Made by a program: the position numbers and the translations under genes. Source: Macrolepiota albuminosa (taxonomy: Eukaryota > Basidiomycota > Agaricomycetes > Agaricales > Agaricaceae). Taken from it: 64,000 nucleotides of DNA. A model generated the notes under the pieces. That model ran no database searches. It saw only the letters and a list, made by a program, of their open reading frames with translations, and was not told the DNA's origin. Below, one piece after another: positions 23,333-35,249 of this stretch. Position 1 is the first letter of the stretch. Every line of letters starts with the position of its first letter. The stretch covers positions 1 to 64,000 of the forward strand of contig JAMWFC010000046.1 in the NCBI GenBank assembly GCA_027475525.1, read 5' to 3'.

Positions 23333-23759
23333 AACATGTGTTTCTCAGTGTCAGCTTCCTTCTTTGGGTCACAGTGTTCTGGTTGGAGATGCAAGGTCGA
23401 TTGGAGAATGTGAGACGTGGCCTAGCCTAACGTAATTTTTGTGCTCCGCATAATACTTTTTCCAGTGATTGACGCTCTGGAATAGATAGACTTAGTTAAA
23501 TAGTTGCTGACGAATTTGAGTAGTCAAGACTGAAATAAGTTCTCTTTCTATTAATCCCCGGAGATCATGTGTACGATGAGCCTTGAAATAGCCTGTTCCA
23601 AATGCTCTCATTGCATCAACAGCAGCGTGTACGCTGCTCCTTTAGACGCATCATAATCATCACCGTCAATCTAAGTAAAACAGTCGCTTGAAGTTTGACT
23701 AGTAATAAGATGACCGGAAATGCATACTGTGAGGTAAATTGGTCGCCCGGGTACGCTTC
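23333..23759. other. Intergenic, nothing recognised
   Basis: No supportable gene or repeat. Confidence 0.4.
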
Positions 23760-24345
23760 CATCACGTCCAGCCAAAACACTCAGAAAAGATCCGTTGGTT
23801 CGTCTACAACGATGCCAGTTACCAAATTCAGCGTCCAACGGGAAAGATCTTGAGAGAACAAAGAAAAAATGGAATACTCACGGCGTGACGTTCTCGACAC
23901 TGATGTAGCGCATGTCCACAGGAATATAGTGCTTGTTGGGCAAGACATACGTGACAACTCGAACACTCTCATTCCGCGCAAGAACCAGTTGCCCCATCTT
24001 ATATAAGGTAGCCTAAATCATTGGTCTGTATTACCTGCACGCTTGCGCTGTCGTCTTCTGCGAAGACTTCCAGAGTTATATTCCTTGCACATTCTGCAAC
24101 ACCTGTAACATCCCAAACAGATCCTTTGACGACTTCTCCCAGTTCAAAATCAAGCTTTTTCTCATCTTTGAGCGCAGCAAGATCGACCGGCGCGAACGTG
24201 TATTGGAGATCAACGGCAGTGCTGAAGATGCATGCGGTCGTCGACTTCTCCAAGAGTGGTATATTCATCTCTAATGAACGACGTGAAAGCAGACCCGGTC
24301 AACTTGAGAACTACCCACAGACCAAGACTTTGTCAGAAATTGCGG
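23760..24345 (-). pseudogene. Uricase (urate oxidase) pseudogene, copy 2
   Basis: The minus strand reads LKLTGSAFTSFIRDEYTTLG, EVDDR, then IFSTAVDLQYTFAP, SVWD, ITLEVFAEDDSASVQ, ATLYKMGQLVLARNESV and LPNKHYIPVDMRYISVENVTP: a good run of fungal uricase, the first enzyme of urate breakdown. It is broken: four extra bases (a second GCAT) sit inside the Arg-Ile codons of VDDRIF; the intron after SASVQ is only 22 bp (copy 1 has 52); and the C-terminal exon is out of frame around DAEF…VDEP. Copy 1 at position 1-375 shares the sequence up to the KVDDR block and continues to the left window edge. The N-terminal part was not found. Confidence 0.85.
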
Positions 24346-24595
24346 AATGTGGGCGAAGAAAGTGAGCACCAAGAAGATCAGTAATCCCGGCAGAAACCCG
24401 GCCAACAGGTCTATCTTCGCCTGCAGATGCGTCGACCTAGGTAATTTATTGATGAGATTCTAAAGATAGAACTAAGCATAGAGATCGATCTTGCAATACA
24501 GCGTTGGCATCGAATGGAAAATGCGTATGAATTTTCACTAAGAAAAAGACACATAAGTCAATATTCTTTTTGAAGAAGATGAACTATGCCGGCAT

Positions 24596-24912
24596 TGTTA
24601 GACGCTAGTAACACCGTAAGCGTCTCGAGCTCTGGTGACCGAACAAGGGTCAATATACATTCATTTATCCACCCTTATCTCACCCTTAATACAGAAGAAT
24701 ATATATACTACGGACAGTAAATACTACCCTCAGTCAAGTACACGACGACTGAGGGTAAGTCAAACATATAATCGGCACAGACATCATACTTACAGATATC
24801 TCTACCTAGTTACGGATACTTACTCGTGTTCTAGGTAGGTTCAATATGAGTCAAGTACACGACGACTGAGTTTACGGATACTTACTCGTGTTCTAGGTGT
24901 CAACTCTCAACA
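24596..24912 (+). mobile_element. Solo Copia-type LTR, 317 bp
   Basis: Starts TGTTAGACGC, ends CTCAACA, and is flanked by a perfect 5-bp duplication GGCAT (24591-24595, 24913-24917). It shares with the complete Copia LTR two stem-loops: AGACGC/GCGTCT (24600-24625) and TACCCTCAGTC/GACTGAGGGTA (24725-24757, 11-nt loop). A stretch with ACGGATACTTACTCG and the second stem is partly repeated near 24813-24898. A related sequence without the insertion is at 43560-43638. Confidence 0.9.
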
Positions 24913-24917
24913 GGCAT

Positions 24918-25030
24918 AGATGACATCGTCGCCAAGGTCCGCGCAATTGCCAAAAGAGAAAAGAAAAAACAAAGACTCACCTGTCATGACAGTTTCAGGC
25001 CTGCCGAAAAATCGTCCTATTTATATGCAA
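24918..25030 (-). repeat. Duplicated segment, partner at 43560-43638
   Basis: The sequence right of the solo LTR matches 43564-43638 almost base for base until the assembly gap. On the minus strand it contains a TATAAATA site near 25020, then ATGACAG followed by a GTGAGT donor. This could be a tiny first exon, but spacing to the TATA site is short and the downstream exon is unclear. Confidence 0.5.
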
Positions 25031-26201
25031 CAGTCAGGCACAAAATATATTTTATTTGATATGTAACAATGATCGCCAAGACTCGTCCCATGCAATGAAA
25101 CCGGTTTTCCCGGTACCGTTGCAGCGGCTCCGTGCAAAGACTCCGCAGTGAGTAGCCATCAGCCGGTGCGTCAAACGGCTCACATTTCCCGCTAGCCAAT
25201 CTGACGACCAAAACTTTCCAGCCGGTTCATTGGTGTCGAGTTCGGAGCGCATCCTAAGCCTTCGAGCGCCTTGTACAGAAACTTCTCATCAGTCGCGGCC
25301 TTGTCGAACTGCGTTTCACAATTACGTCATGGCACACATAGACGACAAGTGGAGGCACACAGACCCAGAAGAGAAGGGTCCTTCGCGGTGACTCCATGGC
25401 CAAAATGAGGTGAGCTGGTCAAAGCCCCTGAATAAACCGGTTGCCCGCTTATGGAATGACTCCGAGGGTGATGGTAACACCCTTGTTCTAATGGGGACGA
25501 TCCAACCATTACAGCAACGCCAATGCCGGAAAATACCGCTTTTGACGCATCCACACTGGCAAAGTCCTGAATATGTATATTTGGTACAGTTCTGCCAAGA
25601 ATATCCATGATTAGTCGGCTTTGAGCAGGTCCAACCCGACCTACATATTCGATTTTCAGAACATACAGCAGCAGAGCATTACATGGAAATTGAGTGATGC
25701 ATTTTGCGTCAACCTATCGAGAAATACACATTGAAGTCCGGTCAAAAACCCTCAGGAAAGAACAAAACCACATCCAATCAATGAATTGACATCCTTCTAA
25801 AGGTTTTTTGCAAGATTTTTTTAGCCAACTTTGGACTGGAACAGATCGGCTGAAGAGTCATCAGGCCCCTTTTTTGCCCAGAACATCCATGCACTCAGAA
25901 TATCCTTTGAAAATGCGTACAGTCAGTTGCAGTCGAAGTTGCCACTAAAAAATTATTGCCAGACCTTTTGGGTTCCGAGGACAAGGGCAACTAACGTGGC
26001 ACTTTGCAGTATTTAGTGATACTAGAAACTTCTCAGAGGAAAATCAGATAACTTACTGACAATTAGAGTTATGGCCCAGCCTGCTGTGTTATCACCCAAG
26101 CAATACACTGCAGTCATGTCCAATCTGGTATTTTCTTAAGATTAGAGTCTGAGACATACCGTATGAACACTCTCTGCCCATTCAACATGAGGCTCTAGTT
26201 A
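25031..26201. other. No supportable gene
   Basis: A minus-strand frame at 25327-25608 contains SVDASKAVFSGIGVAV, which faintly resembles the N-terminal helix region of mushroom NACHT/STAND proteins, but nothing else supports it. The rest shows short frames only. Confidence 0.3.
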
Positions 26202-26465
26202 TCAAACGTGACCTGGTCCATTATACTCATTGCCGAGTACGACCTCCCAAACCTGATCGAAGCCGCCCTCCTGAGTTACAGATGCTCGAATGCATCCTAG
26301 AAGATGTGTGAAGTGTGACTGAGAAGTAATTAAAATGATTTTGTGCCTTGAGGGATCAAGTATAGCAGAGAGCTGACGAACAGTAGGTGCACCAGCACCA
26401 GCACCGCCAACGACAACGACCGTTTTCATGATAACGGAGGTAGCAGAGTGCGATCTCCTTAACAT
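26202..26465 (-). pseudogene. AIF-like FAD/NAD oxidoreductase, N-terminal fragment
   Basis: The minus-strand frame has KTVVVVGGAGAGAPTVRQLS, a GxGxxG-type FAD/NAD-binding start, followed by KIILITSQSHFTHLLGCIRASVTQEGG and NEYNG. This matches apoptosis-inducing-factor-like NADH oxidoreductases of mushrooms. After about 80 residues the frame ends (TGA); decayed pieces (LNGQRVFIR, DWT) continue downstream on the minus strand to about 26100. No catalytic or C-terminal domain remains. Confidence 0.65.
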
Positions 26466-26961
26466 TTAAAGGTGTTCGGTCAAAAGTGCAAGAAATTGAA
26501 CATCATCATGATCTATCACAATTTATCACTCCGCAGGGGCTGAGAAGATCCCCGGACGGTAAGCACAATAGAAAAGCACTGAGTGCTGAGCGCTGAGCAA
26601 TCATGATGATTGATACTCGGAGCCACTGACTATCTCCGACCTGTCAAGGATCCTCTCTCACGGAGACTCGTTGAAAGGTACACAGATTTCAATAGACTAG
26701 GTGACAAAATGTACATACTAATAGTGTTTCTGTGGAGGGATACACGGATTAGATCGTAAACAGTAAGCTATATAAATCACAAGTAAAGCTTGAGAGAGAC
26801 AAGATCAAACCTCATAAAAGTGTCACGAATATAGACCGCCTGAGGATATCGCATAACACAAGAAATTTAGAAATGAAGCCAAGCAACCAGTGTTTGCTGC
26901 TGCAATCGACATCCCGTTTAAATATTTGTCTCGGATAAGGGGAAGGGACCGACATCTTCCT
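26466..26961. other. Intergenic, nothing recognised
   Basis: Contains a short palindrome ATCATGATGAT near 26600. No gene or repeat recognised. Confidence 0.4.
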
Positions 26962-28223
26962 TTACTCCCCATCTACATCCGTCGTATGTGCCTCCTTCCC
27001 AGGATCAATTGACGCAGCATGGCTCTTCCTCCTCGCATACTCGCTTTGCCTCACCCTCTTCTTTGCACTCATCAGCACACTATCTTCGACACCCTTCAAA
27101 CTAACTGACTTCCCATCATAACTCGATCTCTGAGCCTTCACTCCTAAACTCGACCTTGTCCTTCCCGTCTTCGCGCCTGGTGTCGATCCAGGCCGGGAAG
27201 CACTCGCAGCACGCTGCGATGCCAGCTTAGCGATAACCTTGGACCTCGAGATTCTGGGCTTCCTCCCGTTGAGCGATCTCTGCTTAATAGGCACAGTCGC
27301 GATCTCCGCTTCCTTAACATTATCCTTCTCCATACCTCCCTCCTCTACTTCCGGACGCTTCCTGGTCGTAGTTGGGATGCCACAAGGCACGGCGAGTGGT
27401 TTACTGAAGATCTTTTTGGGACGAGGGGACCACGGCTCACTAGACATCCGATTCATAATCATACTAAGTGTATCGCTTCCGGTGCTCTGTGATTTCAGAA
27501 TCTGAGCACTAGATCCCTCCGCAGCATTCCTCGCGCTCGCTTTCCAGCCAGAAACATAGGGTTTATTAACAATAGCCTTTGCCAATGAGCTCGCCGTGGG
27601 CGCTAAAAGACACGAAGACGACAGCTTCGAGGCAGATATACAAGAGGAGGTTAAGCTTCCTGTAGCAACAACCGAAGCCGCATTCGACGAAGACGAACGG
27701 CTGCCTGTTCCCGTCGCCAATTTCTTTGAACCCATACTGTTTACCATCCCAGGCGACGATGACCTGCTCGTCGACGCGAGTGACGTACGGGTTCCGAGAG
27801 TGGATACGCCCGGTCCTGAAGCTTCTATTCCTGGTTTGGTCTGACTTCCCCTTACGGTTGAAAGAGCAGGAGTAGCTGATTGAGGATGTAAGGAGGATGT
27901 GGTGGACAACATCGTTGCAGTTGCGTTGTTTTTCTCGCCGCGGAGAGAACACACCCTGTTGACGCTGTGATTGACAGCAGCCGACGGACGGACTGGTGCC
28001 ATTGGCTTCGTCAGAGGGACTTGGGCGGAAGCTGGGACCGGGGCAGAGGCAGGAATGGCTTTAGGTCCCTTTGTGGTAGTAGGCTTGGGAGTTCCAGCAG
28101 CTGTAGCGGATGCTGTCGGAGTGACAATCTTTCCCTTTGCAACGAGCGATTTAGCAGATGAAAGGAATCCGAACCTTGAAGACGGGGGTCGAGGTGCAGA
28201 CTGAGGTTTAACTACTTGTTCTG
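26962..28223 (-). CDS. Basic, disordered Ser/Ala-rich protein (5' end uncertain)
   Basis: The frame from ATG 28002 gives 346 codons, and it stays open upstream to 28223, where a strong acceptor lies (CTAAC branch site, then CAG). That adds 73 coherent codons with RFGFLSSAKSLVAKG, so the real protein is at least 419 residues and has an earlier exon that I could not place. The protein is low complexity: Ser/Thr/Ala/Pro with many basic residues, and a more conserved-looking C-terminal block (SYDGKSVSLKG, MSAKKRVRQSEYARRKSH). No known domain. The basic composition suggests binding to nucleic acid or microtubules, but that is speculation. Confidence 0.65.
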
Positions 28224-28352
28224 CTGATCCCAGACAGTTAGCTTTGTAGCGGCAGAATTTCTGCCAAATGGATCATCATGTGACTATGCGAATTGTATAC
28301 AATTTTTTTGGCAGCTTGAGGATGAGTCTTCGCTTTTTCTTTCCTCTGTTCT

Positions 28353-28556
28353 TATGACTAGACTGCATTTGTGGCAGTCGTGCCGACCTTGGCGTTGACG
28401 TCACCTATGCAGCCATGGTCTATTTCTTTGGCAGACGACCTTTTTATGATTCTACCCTATGACTAGGCTGCATTTGTGGCAGTCGTGCCGACCTTGGCGT
28501 CGACGTCACCTATGCAGGCATATTTCTTTGACAAACAACCTTTTATCATTCTATGA
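28353..28556 (+). repeat. Imperfect tandem duplication of about 100 bp with CRE-like site
   Basis: Two adjacent copies (28353-28458 and 28459-28556) start TATGACTAG(A/G)CTGCATTTG and share GGCAGTCGTGCCGACCTTGG. The first copy holds TGACGTCA (28396-28403), the palindromic ATF/CREB-type site; the second has CGACGTCA instead. It lies just upstream of the minus-strand gene at 26962-28223, so it may be its promoter or may have displaced the first exon. Confidence 0.7.
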
Positions 28557-28659
28557 TGGTTTTACTAGGTGAGCATCTCCTATTCGTTCTACCTGTAGCA
28601 GTATACTTAAAACACGAGATAGGATTACCCTCGTGCTCAGCAGATTTATCAGACTGCAG

Positions 28660-29168
28660 CCGAGCTCATACCTCATAAGCAATTCACGTTCGCGAATGCT
28701 CAGGCGGTACGCGATCTGCAAAGCTCTCCTAGATGCGAAAAAAAAAAAATCAACGGTGAAAATGCAAACATCAGGTATGCCGACCCTGATACCCCGTACT
28801 CGATCCATAAAGCCTTTTCTTGTATAGGTAGCTTCCCCTTGCGCGCTCTCCCGGATCTCATGCATGCAGTCGGCGCGTTCATCACCCGCAATGTCCCTCA
28901 CGGAATTTTCCAATTTATCTGTCTTCGGAGTATCAATACCCACGCTCATAGGATGTTTGACGCCAGAAATAGCAGTGTCGCCTGCATGATCTCGACTGGA
29001 TCCCGCACTGACCACCCCCTTGGCGCCCTCCGTTGCTTCTACCTTCTTATTGTGAAACTTCTCTCTTACCTCCTCAGTCTCTCTCTCCTCCCTGTCCTCG
29101 CTTCGAACCTTCGCCTCCCCACCTCCGTCCTTAATTTTTGTATTTGTTTCGGGCACTCTTGCTTCCAT
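28660..29168 (-). pseudogene. DUF5923-like N-terminal fragment
   Basis: The minus-strand frame starts at ATG 29168 with a charged, disordered region (EDREERETEEVREKFHNKK) and reaches KGFMDRVRGIR. A GT..AG intron then leads to ESFADRVPPEHSRT, in the pattern GFMxRxRxxRDGLSDRIPxEHKDRA that I associate with fungal DUF5923 proteins. The next codon is TGA and no further match is seen. It appears to be a truncated 5' piece. The family assignment is from memory. Confidence 0.45.
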
Positions 29169-30503
29169 AACTGGAGTCTTGCCCTGACCAACAGGCCGTC
29201 CCCCTTCCGTAATAAACTGATTATTCCGTAGATTTCTTTCTCCAGATATCTCATGTGAGAGTTATCAACGACGGATAAATTATTTATACGAGAATCAGGA
29301 GCTTTGGTGACAGTGTGAATATATTAAGTGGGGGGGCGCGAGGCCAGAGACTATGCCTGGGAACAAAACAGGATTGAGACGCGATTTTCTTCACTGATTT
29401 ACATTGTGATGTCTATCTCAGACCCGCCAAACTACACTAATGTTTCCTTACGTTCCTGCCTGAAGAAACATTGGCAGGCATGGTATGATGCGTGACAGAT
29501 TGCATGCGGGCTATGGTCGCCATGAATATTGTTCTCATCATTGTTCCCAGTGTCCCCAACTCCACTCTTCACGTTTGTCCTTTGTCTTACTTCTTACTTC
29601 TTACGTTCTACGTCTTACATCTTATGCCGCTGCCTCCCCTCACACTCGCTACACCCACACCCACCCGCGCGCGTGCATACACACACGCTTGGCTTCGTGT
29701 ATGATATCCTGTAAATATATGTAATAATGCCTATCATTGTGTTGTTTTTGTTGTTGTGTGGTTGGTTGGTTTGAGTGGTGTGGTTTGAGTTGAGTTGGTT
29801 TGCGTGTGTGCCTGCGGTTTGTTTCTTGGAGAGTTGGTCTGGTGGTTTGGGGTTCGTGGTTGTTAAGAGAGGGTAAGGCGAAGAAAAGGCAAAGAAATGA
29901 AAAATGTTCGAAAGCCAGTGCTGAAGAAATGAGGTGTTTGATAGCCGATGACGATTTTTGCAAACTGACCCATGCATCCGTACTTGTGTGGCGCTGTGTG
30001 GCGTATGGAGATGCATCACGTATTTATGTGTGTTGGGATCATGGGATGGAAGGCAGTTGTGTTGATGACGGCAATCAAAAACCTCCGTCCCCACGTTTGG
30101 GCACTAGGTATATGCAAGGATAGGCTGCGCCAGCGTCCATATATCCGTGTGTCTCGTGAACTCGGCCCCTTCCGGGGAGAACGTGTGAGGGATATGACAC
30201 CTTGCGGCTGGAAGTGATAGTGATCCCGTTGGTTACTAGCCTGTAGCTTAAATTCGGATTCTGGTAACTCGGGGAGAATCTCAAGAGAACGTGTGAGATT
30301 GCATCTGTGCCAAACCCTAATTTCTTCCACGTGGGACTATAACCTGAGTATGAAGCTTTGAAACGAAAAATATATTGACTTGACGCATCCCAAAGAGGCG
30401 GAAATGGCGCCTAATGATGATAGACATCAAAGGCTGACACAAAGATTGAATGTGATAGGACAAAAGGGGGAAGTACAAGAAACAGTGAGTATACTTGGTG
30501 AGA
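29169..30503. other. Intergenic, low-complexity
   Basis: Holds a G run (29330-29337), a CTTACTTCTTAC-type pyrimidine repeat (29587-29625), CA-rich sequence (29640-29690) and a TTGGTTG-type G/T-rich stretch (29740-29870). Frames on both strands here are compositional. No gene supported. Confidence 0.45.
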
Positions 30504-31792
30504 CTAAAGTTGAGCAAACGTCTTAGTTCTTGCAAGACCCTTCCAGCCATCCTCCTTCCTCTGCAACCACACACCAAGTCCATAATCAGACTCGTCATCC
30601 GATACGGGTGGAGTAACCTGACCAGGAAGCACAACAGGTGGGCAGTCCTCTCTTGTAATCATCCTCGCTGCATTTGGGTATAGTCGAGGATCATAAGCCT
30701 GGAGTGGGACAGAGCATTGTGGATATGGCTGAGGAGCATCAGTGGGAGAATCTCCTGCAGGCACGGTATACGTGGCTTTGACTGAGAGTTTGATTTGTTT
30801 GGGACCATCGCTGGTAGAAGCGGAAACAGCAAGGTTGGGTGTCGAAGACGAGCGCTCCAGTGCACGCTTCTTACCGGCCCAAATACCCAAAATCGGAGGC
30901 GGTGTATGAACCGAAAGGACGGAAGCGTTGACATTGTGTTTTGCAGGGCCCTCTTGCCTGTCCAAGGACATTTTAAGTGCCTGTAAGCTCTCCTCTAATT
31001 TCTTCCTCTCCCTCTCTTGAGTCTCCTGCAAATGCCATTCCACAAGTTTCCCTGCTTCTTCACCACACAACCTCTCCTGCTCTTGCCACTCCTCCTCCAT
31101 GCGGAGTTTTGCTTGGACCTTGTCAAGGTGCTGGAAGTATGGAAGACGGTTATTGACGAGGTATTCACGCTGCTGGGCAGTGGGGATGGTCTTCCATTTC
31201 ATAGTTCGATATGGGTATCCGGTGTTCCTCGTGTCGTACTCCTCTATTGCCTGCCAGTCTATCTCACGCAAGCGTATCTCAGCCTCTTCTTTTGAGACCC
31301 AGCCCAGGTTCAAAAGGCGGCGCAATGTCTTGCCTGAAATGGAGATGTGCAGGGTCAATCGGAGCCGGTATTCATACTCAGAGATGGCCTTGTAAGGGTC
31401 AAAAAGTTCGGCAATGGGTAAAAAGGGACGGGAAGAGGATGCTGGAAAGGCAAAGTCACGAACTTTGATGTTGAGTTCCTTTAAATCTTCAAGTATGGTC
31501 TGAGATTTGGGCTCTATGATTTCCGTCAGTGCTGGAGAAAGCGCTCTCGTGTCCTGGATTGGTTGGACTGGCTACGAAACGCATCAGTACTAAAGTCCAT
31601 ATCTGGAGAAATAGAACTTACTGGGCTGCTGAGAGCATCAGAAGGGGAATGCCTTTCAAACGGTACCCAAAACGGGTTATGAGGTGTTGACAGTACAATA
31701 GTAGGCTCAAAGCGCCAACAACGAGGTCGAGAAAGTAAAAGTGAAAATTTGGCAAGAGAGAGATATGGTGCTCGTAATTTATGTGCACGCAT
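30504..31792 (-). CDS. Hypothetical basidiomycete protein, 412 aa, two exons
   Basis: Exon 1 is 31792-31622 and exon 2 is 31571-30504; the 50-bp intron has GTAAGT and TTTCGTAG ends and the join keeps phase 0. After an N-terminal segment comes a helical region (residues about 57-230) with SEYEYRLRLTLHISISGKTL, WKTIPTAQQREYLV and a charged coiled coil (MEEEWQEQERLCGEEAGKL…). The C-terminal half is disordered, with Ser/Pro and VSDDESDYG. No known domain was recognised. Clean splice signals, an open frame and no stop make it a likely functional host gene, in contrast to its surroundings. Confidence 0.8.
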
Positions 31793-32508
31793 GTTGGCTA
31801 GAGTCAGAGAAATAGGCCTTTGTGGTTGAAATGTTGATCAGTCAATGTTCAACACTTGTTTACTTATGTAGTCCTGTAACAACCGTGACTCCCTTAGTTA
31901 TTTCCCCTTAGTTTTGTAATGGCTTTACCTTGTGGTTGCCTTTGCCGTTGGGTACTTAGTTTGCTGAGACTATATCAACTAGTTCAGTGCTAGAGTACCA
32001 TAGCTTCTTCCCAATTATCAGGACTTAACCCAGTTCTATCTATTGCGTGAAGGCTCTGCTCTCTTGTGGTAACACCGTTGCGGACGCTGTTCCCACATAT
32101 TTTGAACCTTTCAAAAGTCCTACTTACTAGCTTACCACTCGACTCCTGTGCTTTGGTCTTCCTCAGTCTGATCAACTGCGGGCATCCAACCTTGTGAGTC
32201 ACAAACCCCAAACCTTGTGACTAACAATGCCTACTAAATATGCCCGTCGAACCTTGGTAGACATAAGACTTGTTACAAAATAAAGATTTTGAAATATTTT
32301 GTCCTTTCTCTCAGTTTCTGTCTTTGATTTGAGACAGGTATCAATGTTCTTTTTATACTAGTTTATGATGGCTAAAATAGTCTGTTCTTACTATAATATC
32401 AGCTTTAGTCAAAACTGACTAATCACATCATTTAAAAATTTAGATAAAGATATGAGCTATGATTCATGCCTTTGGCACAAATTTGCCTCCAAACCTCTCC
32501 TAACTAAG
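31793..32508. other. AT-rich border of a repeat block, nothing assigned
   Basis: Composition drops sharply to AT-rich, CpG-poor sequence at about 32.2 kb. No gene supported. Confidence 0.4.
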
Positions 32509-32660
32509 TCTCCACCCTCACTTCACTTCATTTGGTTAGGGCTCCAAGTATGTACAAGTAACTTAGCCTCTACTCCAACCTCACTTTCTTTAGTTAGGGG
32601 CTCTAGATATGTATATTAGTAACTTAGCTTCTATCATCATCTTACTTTCATTATGTCTTA
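32509..32660 (+). repeat. Diverged tandem repeat, unit about 60 bp
   Basis: Two full units and one partial share C(T)CTCACTT…GGTTAGGGCTC and TAGTAACTTAGC(C/T)TCT. The units differ at many positions, so it is old. Confidence 0.6.
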
Positions 32661-32821
32661 CTGATTTCAGCATATATTGTTAATAAATAGAGGATTCCAC
32701 ATTTATCAAAAAATGATGCTACAATTTTAAGTTATATATATTCTATTAGTATGGTATCAACAAATATCAAGTTAAATGCTAAAATATAAATTAGCAACAA
32801 GTAGTTAATTAATAATCACAC

Positions 32822-35165
32822 TTACATTTGTAAACCATTGAGAATTTCTTGATATACAATATTTGCAGTTGGTTTTAATGTATTTTCTTCTGACAAAATC
32901 ACTTTGATATGATCTTCTGATATGCATTGAGAAGATGCAATATAAAGTTGGCCATGTGTAAAAACAGATGATTGAAGGTCCAATCCAACATGTTTGACTA
33001 ATTGTCTTTGAGACTTGTTGATAGTCATAGCAAAGGCCAATCAAATTGGAAACTGTCTTCTTTGTAATGGTATGAGCAAATCCTCTTCAAAGACATCTAG
33101 ATTGATTCTTGGAATTAAAACTGTTAACCCTGCAGACTTGGCATTGATGACGCCCAAAGTTTGGTCAGTAACAGATATAGGTATAGTGTTACCGTACCAA
33201 TGGCTTGCGTTGGGCGTGCTATAAGTGTTGAGGGAGTCCCGGGCAGGTCCCAGAGAACGCGTCTGTGAGAAAGGGGAAAAAGTCGGTAACGGGTGTCGGC
33301 AAGTGTAAAGCGCGAAGGTAAAGCGCCTATGAAAGATGCAGTAAGTGAACACCGTAAGGGTAGCGGCAAGAACACGGTAAGCTTAGCGAGGTCTAAGCGT
33401 CGTAGATGCCTGCCGTAGCTGCAAGGCGCAAAGAGGTCGAAGGTTGGCGAGAGTCTGCAACTGCCGATGGGTTCGACGTTGCCGACCGTAAATGAAATCT
33501 CGAGCGTAAGGGAGACTGAAGAAGTGGGAGCAGGAAACTCTGTTCGATTCTTCTGATGATTGTACAAATCGGTAAGTACTTTTATACTACAAAGAGTTCG
33601 CCGTCGCCAGCGGTCAAAGAGCGGTAAACTAGAAAATTTCATAGGGGTAGCTCCAACAGTTTCAGATCCCTGCCGTCCATTCAAGACCCTTAGCGCCACC
33701 AGGCGGCAGATCGCGGTGCTAAACCATCAGTCCATCACCTTTCTGTCTGTCCAAACGGCTAAGCGATGCCAGGTGCCAAATTGAAGCACTAAGCGGTGTC
33801 GGACGCCAAGGTCAAACGCCAAGCTGTCTGTCAGTTTTTGATAGATCATCAAGCTTCTCACTAAGCGCTGTTGTCAGTGACTGATGCCATCTGTCAGTTG
33901 TCATTCTTGCTGCTGTCGGCGCTATCATTGATCGGATCTGCTTCTTGCCATGTCTGGCTGTCGGGAATGGCTTAAAATAGGTAGAACGCGTGCGCTAAGT
34001 TCGGAACGAGTGCGGCAAGGTTTCCGGAGCCGGTGCCGAGCCTGCCGTTGATGCGCCTAACCTGTATAGGGTCCTATCAGCATCTCCACTGATAATATGA
34101 CATCTGAGGACTCTGGTACTGATATGAGTGATGATCATTCTTGTTCTATTGTAAAGTTCTTTGATTGTATTCAGATTTCTGAGAAGCATGACAGGAACTC
34201 CAATCTTCAAAGCCAGTTTAGCCAAAAGCAAATTACTAGCTTTTAAAGAGTTGAGATATTCTACAGGATATAATGCAAGGCCATCAGAATTTCTATCATC
34301 AGAGAGAACAGAATCTGCACTCTGTAAGATCCTTTCTTCTCCTAAATACCTCTCTAGAACTTCTGCATTGATCTCTTTCATATCAGAGTTCTTGCCAGAG
34401 AAAATAGTCTAGTCCAGATAATACTGATCATTTTGAGGATGACCAATATCAGGATATGTGGAAAAAATCAATTCAGTGATAGAATTGTTATTATAGATCA
34501 TTCCTTCAAGCAGTTTGACTGTTTTTCCAGGTTCTATATTTTTCCCTGCATCAATATTCAACAATCAAGCTGCATGAGCAATATTCTTTGCAGTCTGATC
34601 CAATCTTATATTTTGAACCGAGTAGTAGACCTGAATGTAATTTCAAAGTTGGCTTCTTCTCAATAAAGCAGCAATCATCTGCTGCCTAAGTTTATGTAGA
34701 ACCACTAGAAGAGTTTGTCTAAAGTCCCCTCTAAAAACCACAGTGACTCCACCAAAGGAAATGTTGTTATTGAAGATATGTCTCAAGCCACAATCTACAG
34801 AATCAATGGCATTTTTATGTTGCATTGAAACTTCATCCCAAATAACAACTTTGGTGCAAAGTATGAGCTGTGATGACTGGGTTCCTCTTTTAATATTGGC
34901 AATAGACGTATCAAGAGCAGGAATGAGGATTTTGAATCTTGAATGAGCAGTCCTACCCCCTTCCAACAGTAGAGCAGCAATTCCAGATGATGCTACACAT
35001 AATGCCACATTTCTATTGGAACAAACAGTGGCAGCCAGAGTATTGCAGACAAAGGTTTTGCCACATCCTCCAGCACTGTGAATGAATAGCATCTTGCCCA
35101 AATTATTGTTCATAGAGTCTATGACAGCATCAAAAGTCTCTAGTTGTTCTATATTTGCACTGACA
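32822..35165 (-). pseudogene. Pif1/Helitron-type DNA helicase relic
   Basis: On the minus strand: SAGGCGKTF (Walker A, 35075 region), a GIAALLL segment, VIWDEVSM (Walker B), GGVTVVFRGDFRQTL (motif III), then ISGDA, a 935-bp insertion, [28 protein letters not shown] and the motif VI region [11 protein letters not shown]. Order and motifs are those of Pif1-family helicases carried by Helitrons, rolling-circle DNA transposons. Broken by frameshifts between 34640 and 34390, a TGA in place of Arg after RRQFPI, and lost key residues: NKSQGQ reads NKSQRQ, and the arginine finger ALSR reads ASSQ. No Rep domain or Helitron ends were identified, so a host Pif1-like origin is not excluded. Confidence 0.8.
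33145..34079. mobile_element. 935-bp insertion with TGAT…ATCA ends and GCAT target duplication
   Basis: This block splits the helicase between ISGDA and KSAGL. Removing it together with one GCAT restores GATGCCAAG, which reads in frame, so the borders are exact: GCAT at 33141-33144 and at 34080-34083. Ends are TGATGACGCCC and, inverted, TGATAGGACCC, a short imperfect inverted repeat. There is no long frame. Many short motifs (CTAAGCG, TGCCGTA, GGCGC) recur. TG..CA ends and size fit a solo LTR; a 4-bp duplication and end similarity also fit a non-autonomous DNA element. A partial copy is at 44239-44511. Confidence 0.75.
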
Positions 35166-35249
35166 GAGTGCCATGGAGATCAACGCATCCAAATGAGATG
35201 TGTTACCCTGCAGAAGACAACTATGAAAGCGAGAAGTGTGCAATTGTTG

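Noticed and set aside
25327..25608. NACHT/STAND-type immune gene fragment
   Set aside because: Only about ten residues resemble the family and neither flank continues the match.
29485..30094. Overlapping frames on both strands in the CT/CA-rich region
   Set aside because: Compositional; no splice sites, family motifs or codon pattern.
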